64,000 bases of DNA from Trileptium ribeirensis. Taxonomy: Eukaryota > Nematoda > Enoplea > Enoplida > Thoracostomopsidae. The stretch spans positions 62,001 through 126,000 of the forward strand of contig JASANE010003495.1 in assembly GCA_030248225.1 (NCBI GenBank). The letters run 5' to 3'. The position numbers and the translations under genes were made by a program. The notes beneath the pieces were generated by a model, which was not told the DNA's origin, ran no database searches, and saw only the letters and a program-made list of their open reading frames with translations. Below are positions 46,527 through 57,169 of the stretch, piece by piece. Numbering within the stretch: position 1 is the first letter of the stretch; each line of letters opens with the position of its first letter.

Positions 46527-49500
46527 ATGTCAATAAATAAGCTTCCGGATGAGTTATTAATTAAAATTTTCGAGTATGTAAGCGTTGGTCGACGTCTGCG
46601 ACTGGAGTCGGTATGTGACCGATGGTATAATTTGATGCCATATGATGATATCGTTGAAGTCGATCTTGTTCAGTGTCTTCACGGCGACAGCAACTGGGAT
46701 AAACTAGATTATTTTCCTGCGACCGATGGACTACCAGAACTCGCTGAACGCGGTGCAAGTAAGTGTTATACAACTGGAAACCGCTTCTATTATAATATTT
46801 ACGCCTGATTTAGGATCATATAGAATAGAACAGCATACAATACTTGGTGGAAGCACAAACATTATAATGTTTTGCCTTTTAGTTTAGTTAGACCTATAAA
46901 AGCAATACCAGTGCTCCACTAAATTTTGGTGGACAACTACTGAAACTAGCTTTTTGCAAACAATTATGTTCTAATGCAATCACGTCTTGGAAGTTTCGGA
47001 ACATCGATATAGTGTTAAAAGTATAACTCAAATCAGAATGTAATTGATACTGTTAACTTTGAATCTTGTATATAATATGGTTAGCAATTTTTGTGATATG
47101 AATGAATCTGAATGTATCGCGGACAATATATGGCAGATTATAACTATAAGTCGGTGAGTAAATTCTATGATAATACAATAGGTTCTCGCCAGAGAAGAAA
47201 AAGCACTACAAAATTGCCTGAGTTAGATTTTAATTCAGCGGTTTAAGTTAAATTCCTTTGAGTTCAAACTAACTCAGGTTGAGTTCATCGGTAACTCTGT
47301 GTCCTAGGTTAATCATTCTAATGCGAGGTAGATGGAACTCAGGATGTCTGAGTGAGGTAAAACTAACTCACGCAGAGCGTTAAAACTCTGATTTTCTAAC
47401 ATTTTTCCAATTCATTCTGACCTAAATTAAGTCAGTTTGAGATAGAATTGTATATAACTCATCAAGCCTGAGTTAAGTTGTAATGCAGCACTCTGAGTTA
47501 GTCGAACTCGTTCTGAAATAGTCCGATCCGGTTTCAGACGTCTGAAACTACATAACTCAAGCTGAGTTAAAATTAATTCAACAAATTTGCAGTGAGCGAC
47601 AAATATTGTTAGGAATATGTGGAACTTCTAAAACTCAATCATTATCTCAGCGTTTATCCTATCGTAGCCTTACTCGTGGTGTGCATCGTTGATAAGTGCA
47701 TCCAGTGGACGATTTGTCATGCCGCCAACACTCAGTGCCGGGGCGGACGGTAGAACCCCGTCACCAATCTCGAACTGCCTCTGCCTGGCTCAAGATATAC
47801 TTATGTGATAATTGATTCCATCTATACTGCGCAACCTTAACGAAAGTAACTAGTATCTCAAATAAGAAACAGAATAAATATAGCTTTTTTCAGTACTACA
47901 AGTAAAACTCAATATTTTGACAGTTTCATATAATTTTGAATGTTTTCCTATAAGAATCAGCAGGCAACGGTGACAGACAAAATTATAGACTATATCTAAA
48001 TGGCAGACGACGTTAACGTTGGAAGTTAGGGTCTTGTGATCGCGTAACTAAATTAAGTCTGATACTAGTAAAGCTCGCTTGCGAGCCAGAATTCGAGTGG
48101 TGAGAACAATCCCCCGATGCAGAAGTGTGAAAAATATTTGCCACACAATATTTTTGACGCTCGCAATGAGCTTGTGGGCCCAGAAAACCCCTTATCCGAC
48201 ACTAAAATCACAATAAACATAGATTCAGGTGCTTTTCCCACGACTTCTCACCAAAAATTTTGAAAACGTCATTTTTTCTGCCAAGTATGAACCAGAAGTG
48301 TAAAAAATTCCGAAAACGTCATTTTTTATGCCAATTATGAACCAGAAGTGTAAAAAATATTTGGCCAACAATATTTTTAACACTTGCAATGAGTTTATCT
48401 GCCCAGAAAACCCCACATAAGACACTAAAAGCAACAAAAAACGCACATTAAGGTGCATTTCCCACGACTTTTCACCAAATATGAAATTTGGCTCCAAGTA
48501 TAAGCTTATTGACTCCAGATTGGGAAGTAGTTGAAAAACTTGTTATATATCATTGGAAAGCCCCTTTAAAGCTACGTGGAATAGGCCTATTAGTTTGCGG
48601 ATATCTCGTTTACTTATTGAGAAAATTCGCAAAAACTGGAGGAGGTGCCCGAAAAATGGGCCAAAAAGACGTCATTTTGCCCCATAACTTTTCCCACGGG
48701 AAAAAATTCAAAAATCGGGCCCCGTCACTACACATAAATCGAGCATTGCGGTTCGAGTGAGCTATGTTGCATCAAAATTCGCCCAACCGTTATCGAGATC
48801 CAGGTGCGACAGACACACAGACAGGACCTGCTCAACCCCCAGAGCCAAAATTGCAAATTCCAGTTCCACTCGAATTCAATTATATAATATAGATCAGTGC
48901 TTCTAAAAAGGCGCACAAGTACCCTGTATAATTTGGTAGCTTAATCTGTAGAAGCATTTCAAAATAACTAGTGAAGCTCGCTTGCGAGCCAGAATTCGAG
49001 TGGTGAGAACAATTCCCCGAAGCAGAAGTGTGAAAAATATTTGCCACACAATATTTTTGACGCTCGCAATGAGCTTGTCGGCCCAAAAACCCCATATCCG
49101 ACACTAAAACCAACAATAAACACAGATTCACGTGCTTTTCCCACGACTTCTCACCAAAAATTTCGAAAAAGTCATTTTTTATGCCAAGTATGAACCAGGA
49201 GTGTAAAAAATATTTGTCCAATAATATTTTTAACACTTGCAATGAGTTTATCTGCCAAGAAAGCCCCATATAAGACACTAAAAGCAACAAAAAACACACA
49301 TTTAGGTGCATTTCCCACGACTTTTCACCAAATATGAAATTTGTCGCCAACTATAAGCTTATAGACTCCAGATTGCGAAGTAGTCGAAAAACTTGTTATA
49401 TATCATTGGAAAGCCCTGGTAAAGCTACATGGAATAGGCATATTAGTTTGCGGATATATATATATCGTTTACTTATTGAGAAAATTCGCAAACACTGGAG

Positions 49501-52140
49501 GGGTGCCCGAAAAATGGGCCAAAATGACGTCATTTTGCCCCATAACTTTTCCCACGGGAAAAAATTTAAAAATCGGGCTCCGTCACTACACCTAAATCGA
49601 CATTCCAGAGCCAAGATTGAAAATTCTCCTTCCACTTGCTCGCGAGTGGAATGAGCTCGCTTCGCTCGCAAGTGCAATGTGCTCGCTTCGCTCGCTCATT
49701 CCACTCGAATTCAAATATAAATCGATAACTATTAGCATCAAAAATGATCAATATTGACTCTTACTTTTAGAATTAGACATTGGTCCATATCTTAATTGTC
49801 CCAATTAATTACCATACTAAGTTTCTGTATTCACGATACAAAACCCTCACACGGTGTCAATCATACTCCAAATTGTTTATACGTGGAGCATTTATGAGTA
49901 CACACTATGTGGTTAGTGCAAGCAAGAGTGCATTAGGGAAGAGTATGACACTTCCCTGCACTCATGTATTAGCCCGTGTTTGATGACGCGGGCGTGTCAC
50001 AAATTGGGGGGTCAGGCCGAAAACGCCCGCGACATCAAACACGGGCTAATACATGAGTGCAGGGAAGTGTCATAATCTTCCCTAATGCACTCTTGATGCA
50101 AGCAATAATTTTTTGCGCTGTCCATTTACAATGTGACGTTTGAGGTACAAAATAGTCTTAAAATGTTCATATTTAGTTTTTTTATAATTCTAGGCAGAAA
50201 TAACTTGCCCTTAGTTCCCAAACTAGGGCGATGTTCTTAATTTGTACTTGGGCAAAGCATCAATCGTTTTCGCGTTTCGTGCGAGTTACTAGTACTACTT
50301 TCAAAATTTCGGCATGAGAATCTTTTAGAAGATAACGAAGAAGAATAAATTAAGAATAGAATTTGTAATTTCATTAATTAATTTTAAATTAGTAATTGCT
50401 AAATTACATCAGTTTCCATTCCGATATAATTTTCGATATCGTAAGGCAGTTAGGTATCTTTTTTTGTTTAGTTTAATAACGTTCAACCTATGTTAGCTCA
50501 AGTTTATAAATAAATAGCTCTCACTTTCTGCGAATCTGAGGAAAAGAAATATACAATCGTGGAATATGATGCAATTACACTGTACGACCGACTACCAAAG
50601 GTGAGTGACAATGGAATTCACCTGCAAGCACGAAACTTGTTAATATATACATAGATTATCGGTAAAGGTGATATGGCGCATATTTATATTGCTCACATCA
50701 GCATTAGCCCACGGCCGTACCAAGGAACAAAATTTAGGAAGAGCCTAGTAATTGCATATATACTACTGGCCGTTGTCTGTAACTTAACTAAAATATTTTG
50801 CGACTCATAGCCACAGATTTGGGGTGGCCGACCTAGATTATCTACGCCCCACTGGCTACATCTCTTATCAAATCTATCATTTCTATTATTGATTTTTAGA
50901 TACCCTTCAAAAAGTCAAATTTGGCCAACAGTATCTCTTGGTTACACCAAGTAGCATACAGATCCTTGCGTCAAGTTGTCGTCAACTTACACATTTGGAT
51001 TTGTCGTTTTGTAAGCTAACCGATAGCATTGTACCGGTCCTTAAACAACTAGCGACGCGCTTGATTAGCCTCAATCTTGGTAATACAGTATTTTGTCTTC
51101 GTGACCCTGAAGATCATGCTGAAAATATGATCGACTTATTTTCATCGTTTACTCGACTTGAACAAATTAACCTACAAAAAACGAGTGTCTACAATTTTCC
51201 AGCTGTTGCAAAATTGCCAGCCAATACGCTGCGAAGCTTAAACTTAAATAACTGTGGTCCGATGAAACCACGCTACTTAGTCGAATTCCTACAACGTCAA
51301 CCTCGTTCGCTTGAAGAATTACGTCTTGCAGCATATATCGCTCTAAATTCGACAATCTTAAACACAATTTGTCAAACGATAACGCTTCGCACTTTGGAAT
51401 TAAGTCATTTAGCGTTTAGCGATCTAATTTCACATCGAACTCTTGGAGCCGATGGCCGGGTCGAACAACTTAATTTCGGTATCTTGGAGCGACTAGAAAA
51501 TTTACAAGCTTTATACGTTCAATCATGTAATTATATTGATAGTCAAGCACTTCAACATATTTGTGTCGCTTGTCGTTCGCTCGAAACACTAAGTCTGGTC
51601 AATTGTAAAAATATCGATAACTATCGTTCATTGATCACTCTGCCTTCGCTCAAACATCTTTATATCGGTCCGACTGACAGGTTCGAAGACTTAGACATGA
51701 TCACACTTGCTGCCGCAAATCGTACACTTGAATCGTTTGTCGCCAAATCATGTCGTATAACAGGTGTCAGCGTTCAGGCGTTAGCAGATCATTGCGCTGA
51801 GACAATCCGGGAGGTCAATATATGTCAAGCTGAAAATATTGAAGACGATCCGGTAATTCAGCTAGTACGTCGGAGTCCACGTTTGACCAAGCTTGCCCTT
51901 CAAAGTTCTCAAATTACCGACGAAACTCTGCGAAATATCCGTTATACACCGTCGAAAGCGTTGCGAGAGCTTGATGTTAGCTTTTGTGTACAAATTGGCG
52001 ATCCAGGTATCGAATCGCTAATTTCGTTCATGAAAAATTGTCGCTCACCAACCCCGATTACTGTTTTTGTTCATCAAACACGGGTTACGAAAGCTGTTTT
52101 AGAAAAGGCAAAAAAATTACCATTAAATATAATATTCTAA
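46527..52140 (+). CDS. F-box and leucine-rich-repeat protein (two coding exons)
   Basis: Exon 1 (46527-46758) starts MSINKLPDELLIKIFEYV, a clear F-box, continuing with RLRLESVCDRWYNLM. The donor GTAAGT at 46759 leaves one base over. Exon 2 (50900-52140) follows the acceptor TTTTTAG at 50899 and opens with two bases that complete an Asn codon, so the phase matches. It encodes LRRs of the FBXL cysteine-containing type (LTHLDLSFCKLTD, LRSLNLNNCG, LETLSLVNCKNID, LRELDVSFCVQIGD). The product is about 490 residues. F-box proteins recruit substrates to SCF ubiquitin ligases through Skp1, and the LRR part chooses the substrate. No membrane segment. Which FBXL it is cannot be told. The last 48 codons are tandemly amplified downstream. 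Confidence 0.85.
47215..47590. repeat. Cluster of TGAGTT/AACTCA boxes in both orientations
   Basis: More than a dozen CTGAGTT, TGAGTT, AACTCAG or AACTCA boxes occur within about 375 bp, in both orientations. Several form short inverted pairs (AACTCAGG...CCTGAGTT). The pattern resembles the subterminal repeats of a DNA transposon or a foldback element, but no termini could be matched. Confidence 0.55.
48064..49715 (+). repeat. Two tandem copies of an unclassified ~0.8-kb repeat
   Basis: Both copies start ACTAGTxAAGCTCGCTTGCG and continue GAATTCGAGTGGTGAG (48064 and 48967, 903 bp apart). They end near CCACTCGAATTCAA (about 48866-48880 and 49702-49716), so GAATTCGAGTGG and CCACTCGAATTC form inverted ends. 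Each has an internal subrepeat about 225 bp long (for example 48118-48258 and 48343-48483), ending in CCCACGACTTxTCACCAAA. The second copy also has GCTCGCTTCGCTCGC repeats near its end. Minus-strand frames in both copies are similar because of the duplication, not because they are genes. Confidence 0.8.
49925..50096. mobile_element. Hairpin MITE, 172 bp, with 71-bp arms
   Basis: The arms 49925-49995 and 50023-50093 are inverted repeats with two mismatches over 71 bp, separated by a 27-bp loop. They begin AGAGTGCATTAGGGAAGA. TGCAAGCA flanks the element on both sides (49917-49924 and 50097-50104), an 8-bp target duplication as for hAT-type MITEs. The element lies in the sense intron of the F-box gene, so its transcript would fold into a long, nearly perfect double-stranded RNA hairpin. 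Confidence 0.9.
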
Positions 52141-54320
52141 TCGGCGGTTATTAAATATAGGTTTCGAATCAGTAATTGGCGATCCGGGTGTCGAATCGCT
52201 AATTTCATTCATGAAAAATTGTCGCTCACCCACCCCGGTCACTGTTTTTGTTTATCAAATAAAGTTTACGAAAGCTGTTTTAGAAAAGGCTAAAAATTAC
52301 CATTAAATGTAATATTTAATCGGCGGTTATTAAATATAGGTTTCTAATCGGTAATTGGCGATCCAGGTATCGACTCGCTAATTTCGTTCATGAAAAATTG
52401 TCGCTCACCAACCCCGGTCACTGTTTTTGTTTATCAAACGTGGGATACGAAAGCTGTTTCAGAAAATGCTAAAAAATTATCATTAAATATAGTATTCTAA
52501 TCGGCGGTAATTAACTATAGTTTTCTAATCGATAATCGGCGATTCAGGTATCGAATCGCTAATTTCGTTCATGAAAAATTGTCGCTCACCAATCCCGATC
52601 ATTGTTTTGTTGATCAAACACGGGTTACGAAAGCAGTACTAGAAAAGGCTAAACAAATTACCATTAAACATAATATTCTAATCGGCAGCAATTAAATATA
52701 TATAGTTTTATAATCGGTAATTGGCGATCCGGTATCGAATCGCAAATTTCATTCAAGAAAAATTGTCGCTCACCCACCCCGGTCACTGTTTTTGTTCATT
52801 AAATAAGGGTCATGAAAGCTGTTTTAGAAAAGGCTAAAAAAATTACCATTAAATATATTGTAATCGGCGGTAATTAAATATAATTTTCTAATCGGTAATT
52901 GGCGATCCGGGTATCGAATCGCAAATTTCATTCAAGAAAAATTGTCGCTCACCCACCCCGGTCACTGTTTTTGTTCATTAAATAAGGGTCATGAAAGCTG
53001 TTTTAGAAAAGGCTAAAAAATTACCATTAAATATAATATTCTAATCGGCGGTTATTAAATATAGGTTTCGAATCAGTAATTGGCGATCCGGGTGTCGAAT
53101 CGCTAATTTCATTCATGAAAAATTGTCGCTCACCCACCCCGGTCACTGTTTTTGTTTATCAAATAAAGTTTACGAAAGCTGTTTTAGAAAAGGCTAAAAA
53201 ATTACCATTAAATATAATATTCTAATCGGCGGTTATTAAATATAGGTTTCGAATCAGTAATTGGCGATCCGGGTGTCGAATCGCTAATTTCATTCATGAA
53301 AAATTGTCGCTCACCCACCCCGGTCACTGTTTTTGTTTATCAAATAAAGTTTACGAAAGCTGTTTTAGAAAAGGCTAAAAATTACCATTAAATGTAATAT
53401 TTAATCGGCGGTTATTAAATATAGGTTTCTAATCGGTAATTGGCGATCCAGGTATCGACTCGCTAATTTCGTTCATGAAAAATTGTCGCTCACCAACCCC
53501 GGTCACTGTTTTTGTTTATCAAACGTGGGATACGAAAGCTGTTTCAGAAAATGCTAAAAAATTATCATTAAATATAGTATTCTAATCGGCGGTAATTAAC
53601 TATAGTTTTCTAATCGATAATCGGCGATTCAGGTATCGAATCGCTAATTTCGTTCATGAAAAATTGTCGCTCACCAATCCCGATCATTGTTTTGTTGATC
53701 AAACACGGGTTACGAAAGCAGTACTAGAAAAGGCTAAACAAATTACCATTAAACATAATATTCTAATCGGCAGCAATTAAATATATATAGTTTTATAATC
53801 GGTAATTGGCGATCCGGTATCGAATCGCAAATTTCATTCAAGAAAAATTGTCGCTCACCCACCCCGGTCACTGTTTTTGTTCATTAAATAAGGGTCATGA
53901 AAGCTGTTTTAGAAAAGGCTAAAAAAATTACCATTAAATATATTTTAATCGGCGGTAATTAAATATAATTTTCTAATCGGTAATTGGCGATCCGGGTATC
54001 GAATCGCAAATTTCATTCAAGAAAAATTGTCGCTCACCCACCCCGGTCACTGTTTTTGTTCATTAAATAAGGGTCATGAAAGCTGTTTTAGAAAATGCTA
54101 AAAAATTACCATTAAATATAATATTTTAATCGGCGGTAATTAAATATAATTTTCTAATCTGTAATTGGCGATTCAGGTATCGAATCGCTAATTTCGTTCA
54201 TGAAAAATTGTCGGTCACCAACTCTGATCACTGTTTTTGTTCATCGAACACGGGTTACGGAAGCTGTTTTAGAAAAAGCTACAAAAATTACCATTAAATA
54301 TAATATTCTAATCGGTGGTA
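52141..54320 (+). repeat. Satellite-like array derived from the 3' end of the F-box gene
   Basis: Twelve extra copies of the terminal coding segment follow the gene. Counting from ATTGGCGAT, units begin at 52175, 52354, 52535, 52720, 52898, 53079, 53260, 53439, 53620, 53805, 53983 and 54164, with the parental segment at 51994. Spacing is 178-185 bp. Each unit holds the last 48 codons, the stop and a ~36-bp spacer ending near ATCGGTA. Units 2-6 recur as units 8-12 with an exact 1085-bp offset. Frames are intact in units 3, 7 and 9, and broken in the others by single-base indels or stops. The array ends near 54320. Confidence 0.97.
52258..52263 (+). promoter_or_regulatory. AATAAA poly(A) signal created inside array unit 2
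   Basis: In units 2, 7 and 8 the parental CAAACACGGG has become CAAATAAAG, which creates a canonical AATAAA. The one in unit 2 is about 120 bases after the gene's stop and is the first canonical signal downstream. No AATAAA is visible in the spacer itself. It is a plausible cleavage signal for the F-box mRNA but unproven. Confidence 0.4.
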
Positions 54321-54389
54321 ATAACCAGAATCGCGGAAGTTAAAATAGAAATGGCATGGCATACTTAGGTGATCCACCCAAATACAATT

Positions 54390-54410
54390 ATATATATATA
54401 TATATATATT
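54390..54410. repeat. (TA)n microsatellite
   Basis: About ten TA dinucleotides lie shortly after the end of the F-box-derived array. Confidence 0.9.
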
Positions 54411-54999
54411 GTTTACAATATAACGGGTTAACTACTTATATCGTTATAAAGAAATATATCAGGGCACAGTACATGTTTACTACGTAGCAGTATAAAAGGC
54501 AGGTTGAGATCTCTTGTACAATTAAACTAACCAAATACATTATAAATATTGCAGCGGATGGTTGACATTTTAAAATCTTGAAATAAAATTTATACGTCAA
54601 CGTGGCTGATGAAATTTTAATGTATATATTATAGTATCCCCAACTACCGTTCTGCCTTCGGTGCACTAAATTCTAGAAAAATACGAAATTTTAAAGCCAA
54701 ATACGCAGCGTTATACTAAAAATGCATAACCCATTATGCTATTTTACCGCAAAGATATAGTCACGTAGTTGTGCCTTTTACTACTTTCCGCTATGTCCAA
54801 AGTTGAAGTCTGAAACGACGACGGTCCAAACAAATTTCTGCTCGTTTCGGGATTCGGCTTTAGCTGATGCTACTAAACTCTGCGCTGCAAATGGCGTAGC
54901 ACCAAAGTCATTAGTCCGCCAGCTCAAAGAAAATGTGAACACTTACTCGAGCAAAATCGTAAGTAAGGTAACCGATTACATACGAAGTCGGTGACCAAA
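54411..54999. other. Non-coding stretch before the RTE-like relic
   Basis: A 63-codon plus-strand frame (54803-54994) is close to the RTE-like relic and might be a decayed upstream part of it, but shows no recognisable motif. Otherwise AT-rich and unstructured. Confidence 0.35.
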
Positions 55000-56360
55000 C
55001 AAAATTCTTCATTCTGCTGAAAAAGGCGAGCACCAAAACGCAAACCACTGTTGAAGTGGTCAAAGATTACAGCGGTAAAAATATATCTGACATCAACAGC
55101 GGGCTAACTAGTTGGACGGAACACTTCCCCAATTTGCTGAATGCTAAAGAACCGGATAATCGATTCCGAGACGACGAGCTTGGATGGCAGAGACTGTAAT
55201 TTGCAGACAATAATGAAGAACCGTCATCGGAGCTTGAAATCAAAACAGCGATAAAATCGCTGAAAATAGAAAAGCAGCAGGTAAAGATGGAATTGTACTC
55301 GAAGTTTTCAAAGCTGGTTGTCAACCCATTGTTTTAGGCTTTACATCAGCTTTTTAGGCATATGCATATGATAATACAATAAAATCCCAGCTGTTTGGAA
55401 CACGGTAATTAATAATACATATCTTTAAGAAAGGCGACCACACTTTGTGCGAAAACTATAGAGGCATATTATTGCTCAATATTGCTTTTTAAACCTTGGA
55501 AGCTATGGTTGTGAACAGATTCATAGTCATAGTCCATCGAGGCAAGTCAATACACGAAGGGCAGACAGGGTTCCGTGCATGCAGAGGTTGTGTTGATCAA
55601 ATATCAACCTTGCACCAAATATTAGAGCTTCGTCTTGAATTCAAGCAACCATCAATCGTGACTTTTGTAGATTTTGAGGCAGTTTTTGACTACGTTGATC
55701 GTCAGGTTCGGTCGTTATAATATAATGGAAACTGATGGCATTTCGCCGAAGATACTAAGTATCATCAAATAAATATACGGTAATACAAACAGCCAAGTTC
55801 GAGCGTATAACATCACTTATATACCTCTGATGGTTTTACTTTTCGCGCAAGAGTTAGACAAGGATCAATACAATCACGTCTGCTGTTTAACTATGTTGTT
55901 GACTGGTTTCTGTCAATGGCACTAAATAATCGAACCTGCGGAATCGTTGTAAACAGTCATGACTTTCGATATCTGACCTGGCGTACGATGAAGTCATAGC
56001 ACTGCTAGCAGAGTCGGAGATCTAGATACAACAGTTCGTCAACCGGCTAACTTACCACGGCAGCCGGGTTATACATCTTCTAAATTGATGCTACAAGATG
56101 AAAGCACCATAATCGTGTTCACGGGCACAAAAATGCCCCTAATGCAAAATTACTGCCATTTCTTAAGGATCTGTGAGCTATTCACGCTACACCTACTAGG
56201 TATGTAATTTTTCCAAAAAATAGCACTCAAGACAGATGAATTTGTAAACTGATCAATCATATGGAGAATCGATCCTGTGGATATCAAAAACCGAATATCT
56301 GTAACCGACTGCGGGGTAAATAATGGTAAATGCATCCGAATGCTGTGCATCAAACAATTC
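55000..56360 (+). pseudogene. RTE-like endonuclease-reverse transcriptase relic
   Basis: Fragments in successive frames give LTSWTEHFPNLLNAKEPDN, NRKAAGKDGIVLEVFKAGC, IFKKGDHTLCENYRGILLL, then LEAMVVNRF and GQTGFRACRGCVDQISTLHQ, with FVDFEAVFDYVDRQ (motif A). Further on come a degenerate QGSI-type block and a trace of the YLG block near 56190. Order and spacing fit an RT of the RTE or a related clade. At least five frameshifts or stops interrupt it, and the catalytic YADD block is not clearly retained. The tail piece at 44940-45425 is probably from a related family. Confidence 0.75.
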
Positions 56361-57169
56361 AAACTAACGAAGCAGCAGCGAATACACTTCGATATGAGCT
56401 AGAGATTCCATCAAAACGGTTAAAATGTTCCAAATTATGAAAAAATCAACACAGGGATTTAATATTTTAATTTAATTCAATTTCACTTTTACTCTTAATT
56501 CGTATTATCGAAAACATGTACATTATTGCAATAAATTATAGTTATTAATATGCCAAAATCCACAAATTTTATTAAAAATTTTGGGAATAAAATGTAGCTA
56601 AAATTAAGTTGAACTTCTGGCTTACAAGAAAATTTGGTATTCTCCCAGAATCGAGCCAACAACATATTCTTAATGTCTTGGAACCGGTACAAGGTCTGAA
56701 ACCTGCATAAAAACGTTGAAAACAACAATTTAGTCATACAAAACTTTTTGGATCATTTTCAGAAGGCCAAAATTGGTCAATTATAAAGATACAATGATAA
56801 TCGTGGTACCCCAATCGACTCATATGAGCGAGTCGATTCAGAAAATGTCCACACTGGCCGAATTTGACAATTTTTTGGTTCGTTCTCAAAAAATTTTCCT
56901 GAATAAAATGTTTTTAATTTTTATATCATTCGTACCGCATTCACGTGATGAGTCCGAAATAATTAATTTATATGAAATCTTAAGCCGAAACTCATACATG
57001 CTGACGCTCCAAGGTGTCAGGGTAGTGTAGTCTGGGTTGGCGGAGGGGGTTCATCTCAGAAGGATAAAGGCCTTTGGGGGAGACCTCCACGGGGGTCCTC
57101 GTAAATGTTGACGACCTCACTACGTCGAAGACCTTTGTTTGGTGTCAATTTACACACTCTATTGTTGCT
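56361..57169. other. Non-coding stretch
   Basis: No gene is recognised. An 85-codon plus-strand frame (56773-57030) has no domain. The stretch leads into the C/T-rich minisatellite. Confidence 0.4.

Larger units (their letters stand above)
46759..50899 (+). other. 4.1-kb intron of the F-box gene, filled with repeats
   Basis: Bounded by GTAAGT and TTTTTAG. It contains a cluster of TGAGTT/AACTCA boxes (47215-47590), a duplicated 0.75-0.85-kb repeat (48064-49715) and a hairpin MITE (49925-50096). A donor-like site at 50599 (AAAG/GTGAGT) suggests that an additional small exon near 50560-50598 is possible, but the phase of the two main exons already matches without it. Confidence 0.65.

Noticed and set aside
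48225..49350. Two similar minus-strand frames (90 and 156 codons) as a gene family
   Set aside because: They are similar only because the underlying repeat is duplicated at 48064-49715. They contain no domain and drift at all codon positions.
50560..50598. Extra small coding exon of the F-box gene
   Set aside because: A good donor follows it, but the phases of exons 1 and 2 already match directly and give a sensible protein. It was mentioned only as a possibility in the intron entry.
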